From Mycoplasma sp. 2045 (GTDB lineage: Bacteria > Bacillota_I > Bacilli_A > Mycoplasmatales > Metamycoplasmataceae), in assembly GCF_024582715.1 (NCBI RefSeq), contig NZ_CP102083.1, positions 682,001 to 746,000 of the forward strand: 64,000 nucleotides of DNA. The letters are read 5' to 3'. Shown in pieces: positions 55,484 through 64,000 of this stretch. The translations under genes were made by a program, and so were the position numbers. Below the pieces are notes generated by a model. The model was not told the DNA's origin. It did not search any database and saw only the letters and a list, made by a program, of their open reading frames with translations. The stretch's first letter is position 1. Every line of letters begins with the position of its first letter.

Positions 55484-55489
55484 TATAAT
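55484..55489 (+). promoter_or_regulatory. -10 box of ligA, near-leaderless
   Basis: TATAAT with a TTGTTT at 55460-55465 (18-base spacer). The expected start point is about two bases before the ATG at 55498, and no ribosome binding site precedes it. Confidence 0.55.
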
Positions 55490-55497
55490 TTAAAAAT

Positions 55498-57642
55498 ATG
55501 AAAATACCTGCTACAAAAAACGAAATAAAAGACTACATTATTGAGCTTACAAATGAGTTAAATAAACTCAATCACGCTTACTACAATCTAGATAAACCAC
55601 TTGTTGATGACTTTGTTTATGATAGTAAATTAAGAGAACTTGAAGAGCTTGAAATTAAGTATCCTGAGTTTATTCAAGAAGATTCTCCCACAACTAAAAT
55701 TGGTGGTGTTCCAAGCTTAAACTTCTCTAAATATACTCATCAAAAACCAATGCTTTCACTAGCTAAAGCATATTCGCAAGAAGAAGTTAATGATTTTATT
55801 AAAAATGCTACAGCACCTATAAATTCATCACAAATTAACTTCAATCTTGAACCTAAAATTGATGGTCTATCAATCTCATTAATTTACAAAGATGGTAAAT
55901 TAGCAAATGCAGTAACTCGTGGAGATGGTAAAGTTGGTGAAGATGTTACTAAAAATGCTCTAATCATCAAAAGCATCCCTAAAACAATTAATTATCTAAA
56001 ACCAATTGAAATAAGAGGGGAAATTTATATTAACAAATCTAAATTCCTTGAAATTAATCAACAATTAAAAGAAGAATTCGAAGAGAAGAAACTTGAATTT
56101 ATTAATAAAACTTGACCAGCTTATTTAGCTAAATTAGGTGATTACAATAATGGTAAAATCAAAGCACTTCCAAAGGAACCAAAAGAGCCTACAGAAGATT
56201 ATTTTGCTAATACCAGAAATATGGCAGCAGGTACTTTAAGACAGAAAAATGGTAAATTAATCATTCAGAGAGATCTTCAAATCATTATGTATGATATTGT
56301 CGATCCATTAGAGCACGGTCTAAAAGAACAATCACAGATTGTTGATTTCTTAAAATCATTAAACTTACCTACACATCAATATCACTACGTAGAAAAAGAT
56401 TTTCAATCAATAATCAAAAGAATTAATGAGTTTGAATTAGTTAAAGATTCATTTAAGTATGACTGTGATGGTTTTGTCATTAAGCTGAATCAACTTGAAT
56501 ATTGAGATTTATTAGGTAAAACTGCTAAATTCCCTAGATATGCAATTGCATATAAATACAAAACTGAAGAAGCATATCCGATTATTAAAAAGATAGTAGC
56601 TACAGTTGGTAGAACCGGAAAAATAACTTATGTAGCAAGTTTCGACCCTGTCGAGTTAGTTCAAACAACAGTTTCAAATGCAACACTTCACAACTATGAT
56701 TTTATTTCTAATATGAACATAAACATAGGTGACCAAGTTGTTTTAATCAAATCTGGTGAAATTATTCCTAAAATTATTGAGTTGAAAACTAAATACACAA
56801 ATTCAATTTTCCCTAAGGTTCTAAATTGTCCTTCTTGTAATTCAGTTTTAGTTGAATACCCAGGAATTGTTGATCAATTTTGTGAAAATCCAAACTGTTA
56901 TGAAAAACTAACTAGAAACTTATCATTCTTTGTTTCTAGAGATGCACTTAACATTGTTTCACTAAGTGAAAAGACACTTAACTTCTTCTTTGATAAAGGT
57001 TGAATTACAGACCAATATTCAATTTTTAATCTAAAGGATAAAGCTGATGAAATTCTTGAATTCTTCAAAGAAAATTCATCAAATCCTGATGTTAAAATCA
57101 AGATTGCTGATAAAAGATTAAGCAACATTTTAGTTTCTATTGAAGAAGCAAAAAATGTTGAATTACATAAAGCATTATTTGCTTTAGGAATCAAAAACAT
57201 AGGTCTCGTAGTTGCAAAAACTATTTCAGAAAAATTAACAAAACTTTCAGACCTATTCGAAATTAACCTTGATGAATACCTTTTAATTAATTCAATTGGA
57301 CCTGAAATAGTTCAATCACTTAAAGATTTTGTCACAGATAATAAAAATAAAGAATTGATACAAAAATTAGACAGTGTGTTAATTTACAAATCATCAAATA
57401 ATGAACCTAAATCAGATAAACTTAAAAATCAAACTTTTGTAATTACAGGTACGCATTCAGTTTCTAGAGATGAACTTTCAAAAATCATTGAGCAAAATGG
57501 AGGAACTGTTTCATCTTCAATTTCAAGTAAAACAAATTACTTAGTTGCTGGAGAAAATGTTGGAGCAACTAAATTTGATAAAGCAAACAAATTAAATGTT
57601 CCAATTATAAGTGAGCAAGACTTATACGAAATGATTAAATAG
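55498..57642 (+). CDS. ligA: NAD-dependent DNA ligase LigA
   Basis: A 714-residue ligase sealing Okazaki and repair nicks. Domain Ia has HAYYNLDKPLVDDFVYD, the adenylated Lys is K120 in EPKIDGLS, RGDGKVGEDVT and KYKTEEAYP follow, then the OB fold (VGRTGKITYVASFDPV), the four-Cys zinc finger (CPSC...CENPNC), HhH region (ALGIKNIG) and a C-terminal BRCT. An insertion of about 35 residues (roughly 205-238) sits before FANTRNMAAGTLR. Three TGA Trp. Confidence 0.96.
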
Positions 57643-57661
57643 CACTTGTTGCTATTTTTTT
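57637..57661 (+). terminator. Terminator overlapping the ligA stop
   Basis: Eight-base stem AAATAGCA/TGCTATTT with a 5-base loop and T-run. The first arm contains the ligA TAG. Confidence 0.8.
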
Positions 57662-57668
57662 ATACAAA

Positions 57669-57691
57669 AAACCAGTCATTATAACTGGTTT
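57669..57691 (-). terminator. Terminator after rplS
   Basis: Eight-base stem AAACCAGT/ACTGGTTT with a 7-base loop and TTTTTGTATA on the minus strand. Confidence 0.75.
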
Positions 57692-57718
57692 CGTATGTAA
57701 TAAGGTATTGTGATTAAA

Positions 57719-58075
57719 TTATTTGTTCTTTTTGATTTCTTTAAGACGAGCACTTTTTCCACTAAGATTTCTCATGTAGTAAAGTCTTTTTCTTCTAACT
57801 TTGTTTGAACGAACTACTTCGATGTGTGCGATTAAAGGTGAGTTAACTGGAAATGTTCTTTCAACACCAATTCCGTAAGAAATTTTTCTAACTGTGAACA
57901 TTTCTCTTGTACCTGATTCTTTTTTACTGATTACTAAACCTTCAAAAATTTGAATACGTTCTTTTTCACCTTCACGGATACGTACGTGAACTTTAACATT
58001 GTCTCCTGTTTTGAATTCAGGTAAGTCTGTACGTAATTGTGGGTGTTCTACTAACTCTAATAATCTATTTCTCAT
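57719..58075 (-). CDS. rplS: 50S ribosomal protein L19
   Basis: A 118-residue L19: [43 protein letters not shown] and [19 protein letters not shown] are diagnostic. The start lies inside the end of trmD (11-base overlap) with AAAGGATA as ribosome binding site. Last gene of rpsP-trmD-rplS. Confidence 0.97.
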   Translation of the reverse strand: MRNRLLELVEHPQLRTDLPEFKTGDNVKVHVRIREGEKERIQIFEGLVISKKESGTREMFTVRKISYGIGVERTFPVNSPLIAHIEVVRSNKVRRKRLYYMRNLSGKSARLKEIKKNK

Positions 58076-58751
58076 TTTTAATTATCCTTTCATAAAGGTC
58101 AGGTCTATTCTTTTTAGTTTTTTCTAAACTAGCCTGCTCTTTTCATTCTTTAATTTTCTTATGGTCTCCATTAAGCAATACTTCAGGTACTAAGTAACCT
58201 TTGTATTCTCTTGGTCTTGTATATTGTGGATGTTCTAATAAACCTCTACCTTGGAAAGATTCATTTTGATGTGATTCATCTCTAATAGCCCCTGGAAGTA
58301 ATCTGATAATACTATCAGCCATTACCATTGATGGTAATTCTCCTCCTGTAAGTACATAATCACCTATTGATAATTCAATATCAACAAAATTAAGTACTCT
58401 TTCATCAAACCCTTCATACCTTCCGGCGATGAAAGTGATTTGATCTTTTTTAGATAATTCCTCTGCTATTTCTTGAGTGAATTGTTTACCTTGTGGAGAA
58501 ACTAAAATTCTATATCCACCGTTATTTTCTAAACTTTCTAAAGCTAAGTCAATTGGTTCTACTTGTAAAAGTAGCCCGTGACCACCACCATAAATCTCAT
58601 CGTCAACTTTTCTATGTTTATCTTTAGAAAAGTCTCTAAAATCAACCACATTAAATTCCACTAGCCCTTTTTCTTTAACTAAGTTAACAATACTTTCATT
58701 AACAAAAGGTTCATAGTATCTAGGGAATAAAGTAAGAAAATTAATTTTCAT
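58065..58751 (-). CDS. trmD: tRNA (guanine-N1)-methyltransferase TrmD
   Basis: A 228-residue SPOUT enzyme that makes m1G37 in tRNAs and keeps the frame. [14 protein letters not shown]-type start, [46 protein letters not shown] and [11 protein letters not shown] are diagnostic. The frame continues through a TGA Trp at 58143 to [13 protein letters not shown]. rimM, usually just upstream, is absent between rpsP and trmD. Confidence 0.97.
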
Positions 58752-58999
58752 TATTTTTTAAGTTCTGAAGTTAATTTGTGAGCTCTAAATAAGTTAGCAA
58801 CAGTAATTGTAGGTTGTGCACCTTGTTTTAATCATTTTGCAGTTAATTCTTTGTTTAAAACAAATTCTTTAGAAGATGGATTGTAGTGTCCTAAAGCTTC
58901 GATAAATTTACCATCACGTGGTGATCTGGCGTCAGCCACAACAATTTTGTATACTGGTCTGAACTTGTCACCCATTCTTTTTAATCTAATTTTAACCAT
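58751..58999 (-). CDS. rpsP: 30S ribosomal protein S16
   Basis: An 82-residue S16: [39 protein letters not shown] and [15 protein letters not shown]. Two TGA Trp codons hide it from standard-code searches. AGGAGG before the ATG. The stop overlaps the trmD start. Confidence 0.97.
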
Positions 59000-59018
59000 T
59001 TTTACCTCCTTAATTAAG

Positions 59019-59040
59019 TGTAAAGCGCTAGTGCTTTACA
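59019..59040 (-). promoter_or_regulatory. Hairpin in the rpsP leader
   Basis: Eight-base stem TGTAAAGC/GCTTTACA with a 6-base loop, lying between a TATAAT-like -10 (about 59058-59063, minus) and the S16 ribosome binding site. There is no U-tract after it, so it is more likely a leader structure than a terminator. Autoregulation is a guess. Confidence 0.45.
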
Positions 59041-59069
59041 GCTGTATAAATTTAGATATATTATAATAT

Positions 59070-59109
59070 AAAAAAATAAATCACACGCATTTTTTTACGT
59101 GTGATTTAT
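59070..59109 (-). terminator. Terminator of the ECF operon
   Basis: Twelve-base perfect stem ATAAATCACACG/CGTGTGATTTAT with a 10-base loop and a T-run on the minus strand, just after the ecfT stop. Confidence 0.9.
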
Positions 59110-59120
59110 AGACCTAAAAA

Positions 59121-60146
59121 TTAAATAATTCTTGTTGCAATGTACCCAAATGGTAAGTAATTTGGATACACAATATTTACAATTAAGAATGATAATATAG
59201 CTAATATAACTAATAAAGAAATTAAATCAATTCAAGATTGTTTAATTTTTCTATATTTAGTTCTCTTAGCATATGGATCGTATCCTCTTGTTTCCATTGA
59301 GTTAGCTAAATCTTCAGCTTTTGAGAATGATGAAACGAATAAAGGAATAATCAATGTAGTAAATGCATCAATTTTTTCTTTAATATTCCCGTGCTTGAAG
59401 TCTACACCACGTGATGATTGTGCTTTGATAATTCTATTTGATTCATCAATTAATGTTGGTATGAATCTAAGTGCGATCGAAACAATCATCGCAATAACGT
59501 GTGTAGGTACAAAAATGAATTTAAGTGGATATAAAAGATCTTCAATTGCTTTTGTTAATAATATTGGTCTTGTTGTGTTTGTTAACAATGTAGTAATTAA
59601 AATCATTGTGTAAATTCTTAAAAATAAACTCAATGTTTTATTGATATTATCTAATGAAACACCATATTGAACTTTTTGAATAAGAGCATCTGAATGTTCA
59701 CCTTTAAAAACAGATAACACACCATTTGTGTCTATTATTGTGTTATAAAAAGTTTTGCTTGCTGAAGTGTTAAAACTTCAGAATCCATTCGTCCAGTAAG
59801 CTTGAGCTAACCTATTTACATCTTGATGATCTTTTAAATATGATTTGCTCAACATATTAGCAATATCATTATGTACTGTTTCGTTTGTTATAGTGTACAA
59901 GTTGACTGCAAAAATTACAACAGACACAAAGATAGGTAACTTAAGCATTTTAAGTAATGGTCTTACTCTTTTATTTGTGTAAATATACATAATAACAAGA
60001 GGTAAAAGTAAGATAACCATATCAATGAAATATCTAACCATAAACACCATTACAATATAAACAATAACCATAAGTAACTTAAATCTAGGATCTAATTTAT
60101 ATAAAAATCCATCACCTGGAATGTAACGACCAAATACACTTTTCAT
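59121..60146 (-). CDS. ecfT: ECF transporter transmembrane subunit EcfT
   Basis: A 341-residue membrane scaffold of energy-coupling-factor vitamin transporters. RYIPGDGFLYKLDPRFKLLM is the typical N terminus, and the coupling helices carry Ala-Arg-Gly-type motifs in QSSRGVDFKHG and SMETRGYDPYA. It has a 90-residue hydrophilic insert after the third helix (TNETVHNDIANML to NGVLSVFKGEHSD). The start overlaps the ecfA2 stop. Substrate-binding S components are encoded elsewhere. Confidence 0.92.
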
Positions 60147-61393
60147 TACACTCCCTTCTTACTTTCCATATGTTTGTTAATATAGAAAGCCAATTCTTCT
60201 TCTGATGTTACTTTTGGTATATCTACACCTCTTTTTCTTAATTTATTAGCAAACTCTAATAAATGTGGTGGCTGAAGATTGTTTTCCTTTAAAAACTCAA
60301 CATCATTTAAAACATCATAAGGTTCACCATCATTAACAATTTGTCCATTTTTCATAAGTAAAATACGTTTTGAGTATTTTAAAATGTTATCTAAATCATG
60401 AGTTACATTGATGATAGTTTTTCCTGATTTATGTAAGTTATTAAGAATTTCTAAAATTTCATCAACACCTTGAGGATCAAGTCCAGCCGTAGGTTCGTCA
60501 ACAACTAAGAAATCAGGTTCCATTGCTAAAATCCCAGCAAGAGCAACTCTTCTTTTTTGTCCACCACTGAGTTCAAAGGGGCTTCTTTCTAAATATTCTT
60601 CACCTAATCCTACAAGTTTTAAACATTCTCTAGCTTTTTCATAAGCTTTAATTTTTGGAACACCATAAGCCATCGGACCAAATGCAATATCCTCAATTAT
60701 TGTTCCTTTAAATAACTGATATTCTGCAAATTGAAAAGCTATAGCAACTCTTTGTCTAATTTTTTTAGGCATAGATCTTAATGATTTGATTTTGCTTTTG
60801 TATGTTTGTTGAGTCACAAAATCTTCAACATATTTAAGCTTATTAATTTTCTTTAATGTCTCAGAGTTAGCATCAAATTCATTTTTGAACAATTCAACTT
60901 CTTTACTAAATGAAAATTTAAACTTGTTTTTAAGTTTTGATTTTCTTTCAGTTTGATGCTGACTGTATTCTTCACTAAATTTGTTGTAAGCTATCTTGTA
61001 TTCTTTTTTATAGATTTTTTCTAACTCTTTAATTTGCTTATCATTAGCTTTAATTTCTTTTTTAATTTGAGCACTTTTTTCTTTAAGCTCTGCTTTATAT
61101 TTAGGATCATTTTTATCATAATATTTTTTGTCTAATGAAACTAATAGTTTCGATAGTTCATAGCCATATGTTCTTCTAATATTATCCTTATAAACTCATT
61201 CGATTACTCCATTTGTAGGTTCTAGTAATCTATTTAAATGTTCGATTAATGTAGTCTTTCCTGAACCAGTAGCACCAATAATACCAACATATTCACCTTG
61301 CTTAATTGTTGCAGATACATCTTTTAATGCAGTAAATTCTCAAGGTGTCTTTACACTAAATGTATGAGTTAATTTTTTTACTTTTATTTGCAT
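60146..61393 (-). CDS. ecfA2: ECF transporter ATPase EcfA2 with a long charged insertion
   Basis: A 415-residue ATPase; ordinary EcfA proteins have about 280. Walker [16 protein letters not shown] is near residue 40 and the Q-loop ([10 protein letters not shown]) near 221, against about 50 residues apart normally. The extra ~130 residues are Lys/Glu-rich and predicted helical coiled coil. Signature [15 protein letters not shown] and Walker [16 protein letters not shown] are intact. The start overlaps the ecfA1 end by 10 bases. Two TGA Trp. Confidence 0.92.
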
Positions 61394-62184
61394 ATTTCTT
61401 CTATTAACTCACTTTCATTGTATGTTGGTTCAATTCCATTAATCATTGTGCTCATTCTGTAAATAAATGGAGATTCAATTTTCGCTATTTCAATAATTTC
61501 TTGGTTCTTTAATATTTCTTTTGGTGAGCCAGCTGCAATTAATTTTCCTTTAGCAAAAACTAAACATTTATCAGCTAAAATTGCTTCATCCATGTCGTGT
61601 GTAATTGAGATTAAGGTTTTATCTTTTTGTTCTTTAATTTCCTTGATTATTTGAATAACGCTTGATTTACCTTTTGGGTCAAGCATTGATGTAACTTCAT
61701 CGAAAATAATAACATCAGGATTTAAAGCTAAAATTGCAGCAATAGCAACCCTTTGTTTTTGCCCACCACTTAAGCTTTCAGGTTCTCTTTCTAGTAAGTT
61801 ATCCATATCAACTTTTGCTGCATATTTTTTAACTAGCTTATGCATTTCTTCATGTGGAATGTTTCTATTTTCTAATCCAAATGCAATATCATCTTCAACA
61901 CTAGAACCTACAAACTGGTTATCTGGATTTTGAAAAATAATCCCAATTTTCTTTCTAATCTTAAGTAAGTTCTCTTTTGAATATTCAATTCCATCAATGC
62001 TAATTGAACCGCTTTGAGGTTTAAGTAAAGTTACAAGTACTTTTGACAAAGTACTTTTACCTGAACCATTGTGCCCTAATATAGCAACATACTCACCTTT
62101 TTCAATAGAAAAAGAAACATTTTTCAATGCTGGTTGAGTATCTGTTTCTCTATATCTGAATGTAATGTTATCTACCTTAATCAT
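61384..62184 (-). CDS. ecfA1: ECF transporter ATPase EcfA1
   Basis: A 266-residue ATPase of normal length: Walker [14 protein letters not shown]-loop [10 protein letters not shown], signature [14 protein letters not shown], Walker [16 protein letters not shown]. In EcfA1 the usual 'DE.T' is kept. First gene of ecfA1-ecfA2-ecfT. No clear ribosome binding site precedes the ATG. Confidence 0.95.
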   Translation of the reverse strand: MIKVDNITFRYRETDTQPALKNVSFSIEKGEYVAILGHNGSGKSTLSKVLVTLLKPQSGSISIDGIEYSKENLLKIRKKIGIIFQNPDNQFVGSSVEDDIAFGLENRNIPHEEMHKLVKKYAAKVDMDNLLEREPESLSGGQKQRVAIAAILALNPDVIIFDEVTSMLDPKGKSSVIQIIKEIKEQKDKTLISITHDMDEAILADKCLVFAKGKLIAAGSPKEILKNQEIIEIAKIESPFIYRMSTMINGIEPTYNESELIEEICK

Positions 62185-62267
62185 AAATATAATTTTAATA
62201 AAAAAGCAATATTTTGATAGCTTTCTTATGGAAAATTATTATTTTTAAATAAATTTAATTTATTTAA

Positions 62268-63065
62268 CTAATTTTCAACTTTTGAAGCTATAAAATATTG
62301 TGCTTTATCTTTAAATCCTAACTTTTTGTATAAGTTACCAATCTTTTCTTCTGTGTAATATAAAAGTGGTTCAAGGTTATTGTTTAATATATCCTTACAT
62401 AGTAGTGAAACTAAATGCGAAGCTAAGCCTAGACCTCTAAATTCTGGATTTGTTGCTACTCCTCAAATTACTGCGTTTTTAGAATTTGTATAAACAACAC
62501 AAGCATGAGAAATTACTTTTTTATCTTTTAAAGCTATATAACCATAGTTTAAGTTATTTTCTAGAACATATTTTTTATAAGAATCAACTCAATGATTTCT
62601 TGAGTTTGGATAAAAATTTTCTTCTTCGAGGAATTTTTTGATTTCATCAAAATCAAATAAATCAACTCTTTTAATTAATATCTTTTTATCTAATGCTTCT
62701 TCTTTTGCTTCACTAAAAACAAAATCATCTTTATCTAATGCAGCAATAGTTTGATTGTAAATTTCATGATTATTAAGATTACTAATCTGATGAACCAAGT
62801 TCAAGCAAGCATTACCATAAGTTATTACAGTTGGTGAAAAATCTGAAAGCAATTTAATAATTTTCTCCACATTTTCTTTTTTGTAGTTTACATTAGATAT
62901 AAATGCAGAATATGCATCATTTCTAAAAGTGTTAATTACCAATCCATTTTGAAAATAGGTAATGGAACAGCTATTTTCTAATTTATTTTCTAGTAAGTTA
63001 TTTTCATATAGAAAAATATAGTAATTATTTACAAATCATTCTTCCTTTAATAAGTCTAAAGTCAT
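62268..63065 (-). CDS. GNAT family N-acetyltransferase
   Basis: A 265-residue protein. The C-terminal 130 residues are a GNAT fold: HACVVYTNSKNAVIWGVATNPEFRGLGLASHLVS contains the acetyl-CoA site R-G-L-G-L-A, then YYTEEKIGNLYKKLGFK. The N-terminal half (1-120) is a divergent, possibly degenerate second domain. Substrate unknown. GGAG precedes the ATG. Three TGA Trp. Confidence 0.85.
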
Positions 63066-63118
63066 AAAACTCCTCAGTTGACAAATTTCAGTTAATTATA
63101 TCACTATGAATTTTACTT

Positions 63119-63307
63119 TTATAACTTGTAGAGTATAGAAAAAGGTACAATTATGTGCTCAGAAAATTCTGTCTCACTTAAATCAATGTATTCAAAATTG
63201 ATTCCTAATTTGTTTTGATAATACTTAATTACATTATTTGTAACTTTACTTAAGCTAGAGTTTTCTTTAAACGAAAGATTACTATTTAAAAACAAAACTT
63301 TCTTCAT
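63119..63307 (-). pseudogene. N-terminal remnant of an FMN-dependent NADH-azoreductase-like protein
   Basis: A 62-residue frame, MKKVLFLNSNLSFKENSSLS and on, resembling the first strand, phosphate loop and helix of the AzoR/flavodoxin-like family ('kvLvl.aSp...eSyS..L...f...Y'). It keeps an AAGGA ribosome binding site but stops after about one quarter of the normal length, and the rest is not found before the GNAT gene. It may be a truncated gene or a small unrelated protein. Confidence 0.45.
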
Positions 63308-63381
63308 GTTTTCCTTTTTATTTTGTAAAAAGTTAATTTTTTACTTAAAATCTAACTTTTTCATAAAATTTTTTGTTAAGA

Positions 63382-63411
63382 AATAAAAAAATCTATCCCT
63401 TAAGGGATAGA
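63382..63411 (-). terminator. Terminator after ppa
   Basis: Eight-base stem TCTATCCC/GGGATAGA with a TTAA loop, followed on the minus strand by ATTTTTTATTTC. Confidence 0.85.
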
Positions 63412-63422
63412 AAATTATCTAA

Positions 63423-63977
63423 TTAAGCAACATATTTTTCAGGATGTTTTTGTTTCATTAATTCAATGAATTCTTTTTTATCCATTGAACCATATTTGTT
63501 CATTAAATCAACACATTCTTCATATTCAGCAATAGCTCATTCAACATCTTCGAATCCATCAACTGATGTAATTCCTGGACGTTTTCAGTTTTTGTATGTA
63601 CTAAAGAATGTTTTAACTGTATCTAAAAATGGTCTTGGTAAGTCTGATAATGAGTTAATATGATCTAATCTGTAATCATCAGCGTGAACTGCAATTAATT
63701 TTGTATCAGTTTCACCGTCATCAATCATTTTCATAGCACCAATAATTCTTGCATTTAATAATGAACCTGGAATGAATTGTTCTGATGAATATAATAATAC
63801 ATCAAGTTCGTCTCCATCTCAGTCTAATGCTTCAGGAATGAAACCATAGTTGCAAGGGTAAACAAAATCTTCACGTAAGATTCTATCTACTTCAATTTGT
63901 CCTGTTTTTCTGTTGTATTCATACTTGATTCTTGAGTTTTTTTGAATTTCAATTTTAATTTGCACTTCTTTTTTCAT
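63423..63977 (-). CDS. ppa: Inorganic pyrophosphatase
   Basis: A 184-residue family I pyrophosphatase. Active-site motifs are [24 protein letters not shown], the signature DGDELDVLL, and DDYRLDHI. The start is taken at ATG 63977, since the -10 box at 63984-63989 would place transcription start there; an ATG two codons earlier (63983) overlaps the -10 edge. Four TGA Trp. Confidence 0.95.
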
Positions 63978-63983
63978 AGTCAT

Positions 63984-63989
63984 ATTATA
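63984..63989 (-). promoter_or_regulatory. -10 box of ppa, leaderless
   Basis: TATAAT on the minus strand ends seven bases before the A of ATG 63977. No ribosome binding site fits between. The -35 lies beyond the window edge. Confidence 0.5.
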
Positions 63990-64000
63990 AAACAAAAATA

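Overview
This window is chromosomal DNA of a mycoplasma (class Mollicutes). TGA is read as tryptophan throughout: nearly every conserved gene is in one frame only if in-frame TGA is a sense codon. The DNA is very AT-rich, spacing is tight, and many genes overlap by 1-11 bases (TAATG, ATGAATAA). The gene content (fatty-acid kinase, ECF ATPases, a divergent trigger-factor-like chaperone, lipoproteins, no cell-wall genes) fits the Mycoplasmopsis / M. hominis group. The species cannot be named from sequence alone.

Layout. 1-2.3 kb (+): the broken 3' part of a papain/C39-like cysteine peptidase, then three tandem paralogues of a four-helix membrane protein. 2.4-7.6 kb (-): two leucyl aminopeptidases in tandem, a YigZ-family protein, DnaJ and RecO. 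7.7-14.3 kb (+): a YloU-position protein, fakA, plsX, rnc and smc. 14.4-16.5 kb (+): a lipoprotein with the signature residues of GT80 sialyltransferases, read from a promoter that makes a leaderless message. 16.6-28.3 kb (-): a heterodimeric ABC exporter, trxB, lgt, hprK, uvrA and a frameshifted uvrB. 28.4-29.4 kb (+): two unknown membrane proteins. 29.5-32.1 kb (-): parC. 32.4-38.3 kb (+): a 36-residue basic protein, dnaX, the ybaB-family gene, recR, tmk, holB and rsmI. 38.4-44.3 kb (-): a DUF2130 nuclease-like protein, rsmA, tatD, mnmE, frr and pyrH. 44.6-46.2 kb (+): a Cof-type HAD phosphatase and rnhC. 46.3-50.6 kb (-): tex, an aquaglyceroporin and a D-lactate-dehydrogenase-like enzyme. 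50.8-51.5 kb (+): a degenerate DprA. 51.5-55.4 kb (-): rpmA, rplU with its RNA leader, an 80-residue hydrophobic protein, a YitT-family protein and a trigger-factor-like chaperone. 55.5-57.6 kb (+): ligA. 57.7-64 kb (-): rplS, trmD, rpsP, the ECF module ecfT-ecfA2-ecfA1, a GNAT acetyltransferase, an azoreductase remnant and ppa.

How the genes fit together. fakA and plsX feed fatty acids into phospholipid synthesis. lgt lipidates lipoproteins such as the one at 14.5 kb. uvrA, uvrB, ligA, recO, recR and the dnaX/holB clamp-loader genes cover DNA repair and replication. hprK is the sugar-regulation kinase. The ECF ATPases and EcfT energise vitamin uptake by substrate-binding subunits encoded elsewhere. 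Strong hairpin terminators separate most convergent units, several of them usable from both strands. I saw no tRNA, rRNA, CRISPR array or insertion sequence.

The most unusual parts are the peptidase remnant with its membrane-protein array, whose first extracellular loop has changed charge between copies, the GT80-like surface lipoprotein, the uvrB frameshift, and a palindrome shared by the upstream regions of dnaX and the HAD-rnhC pair.
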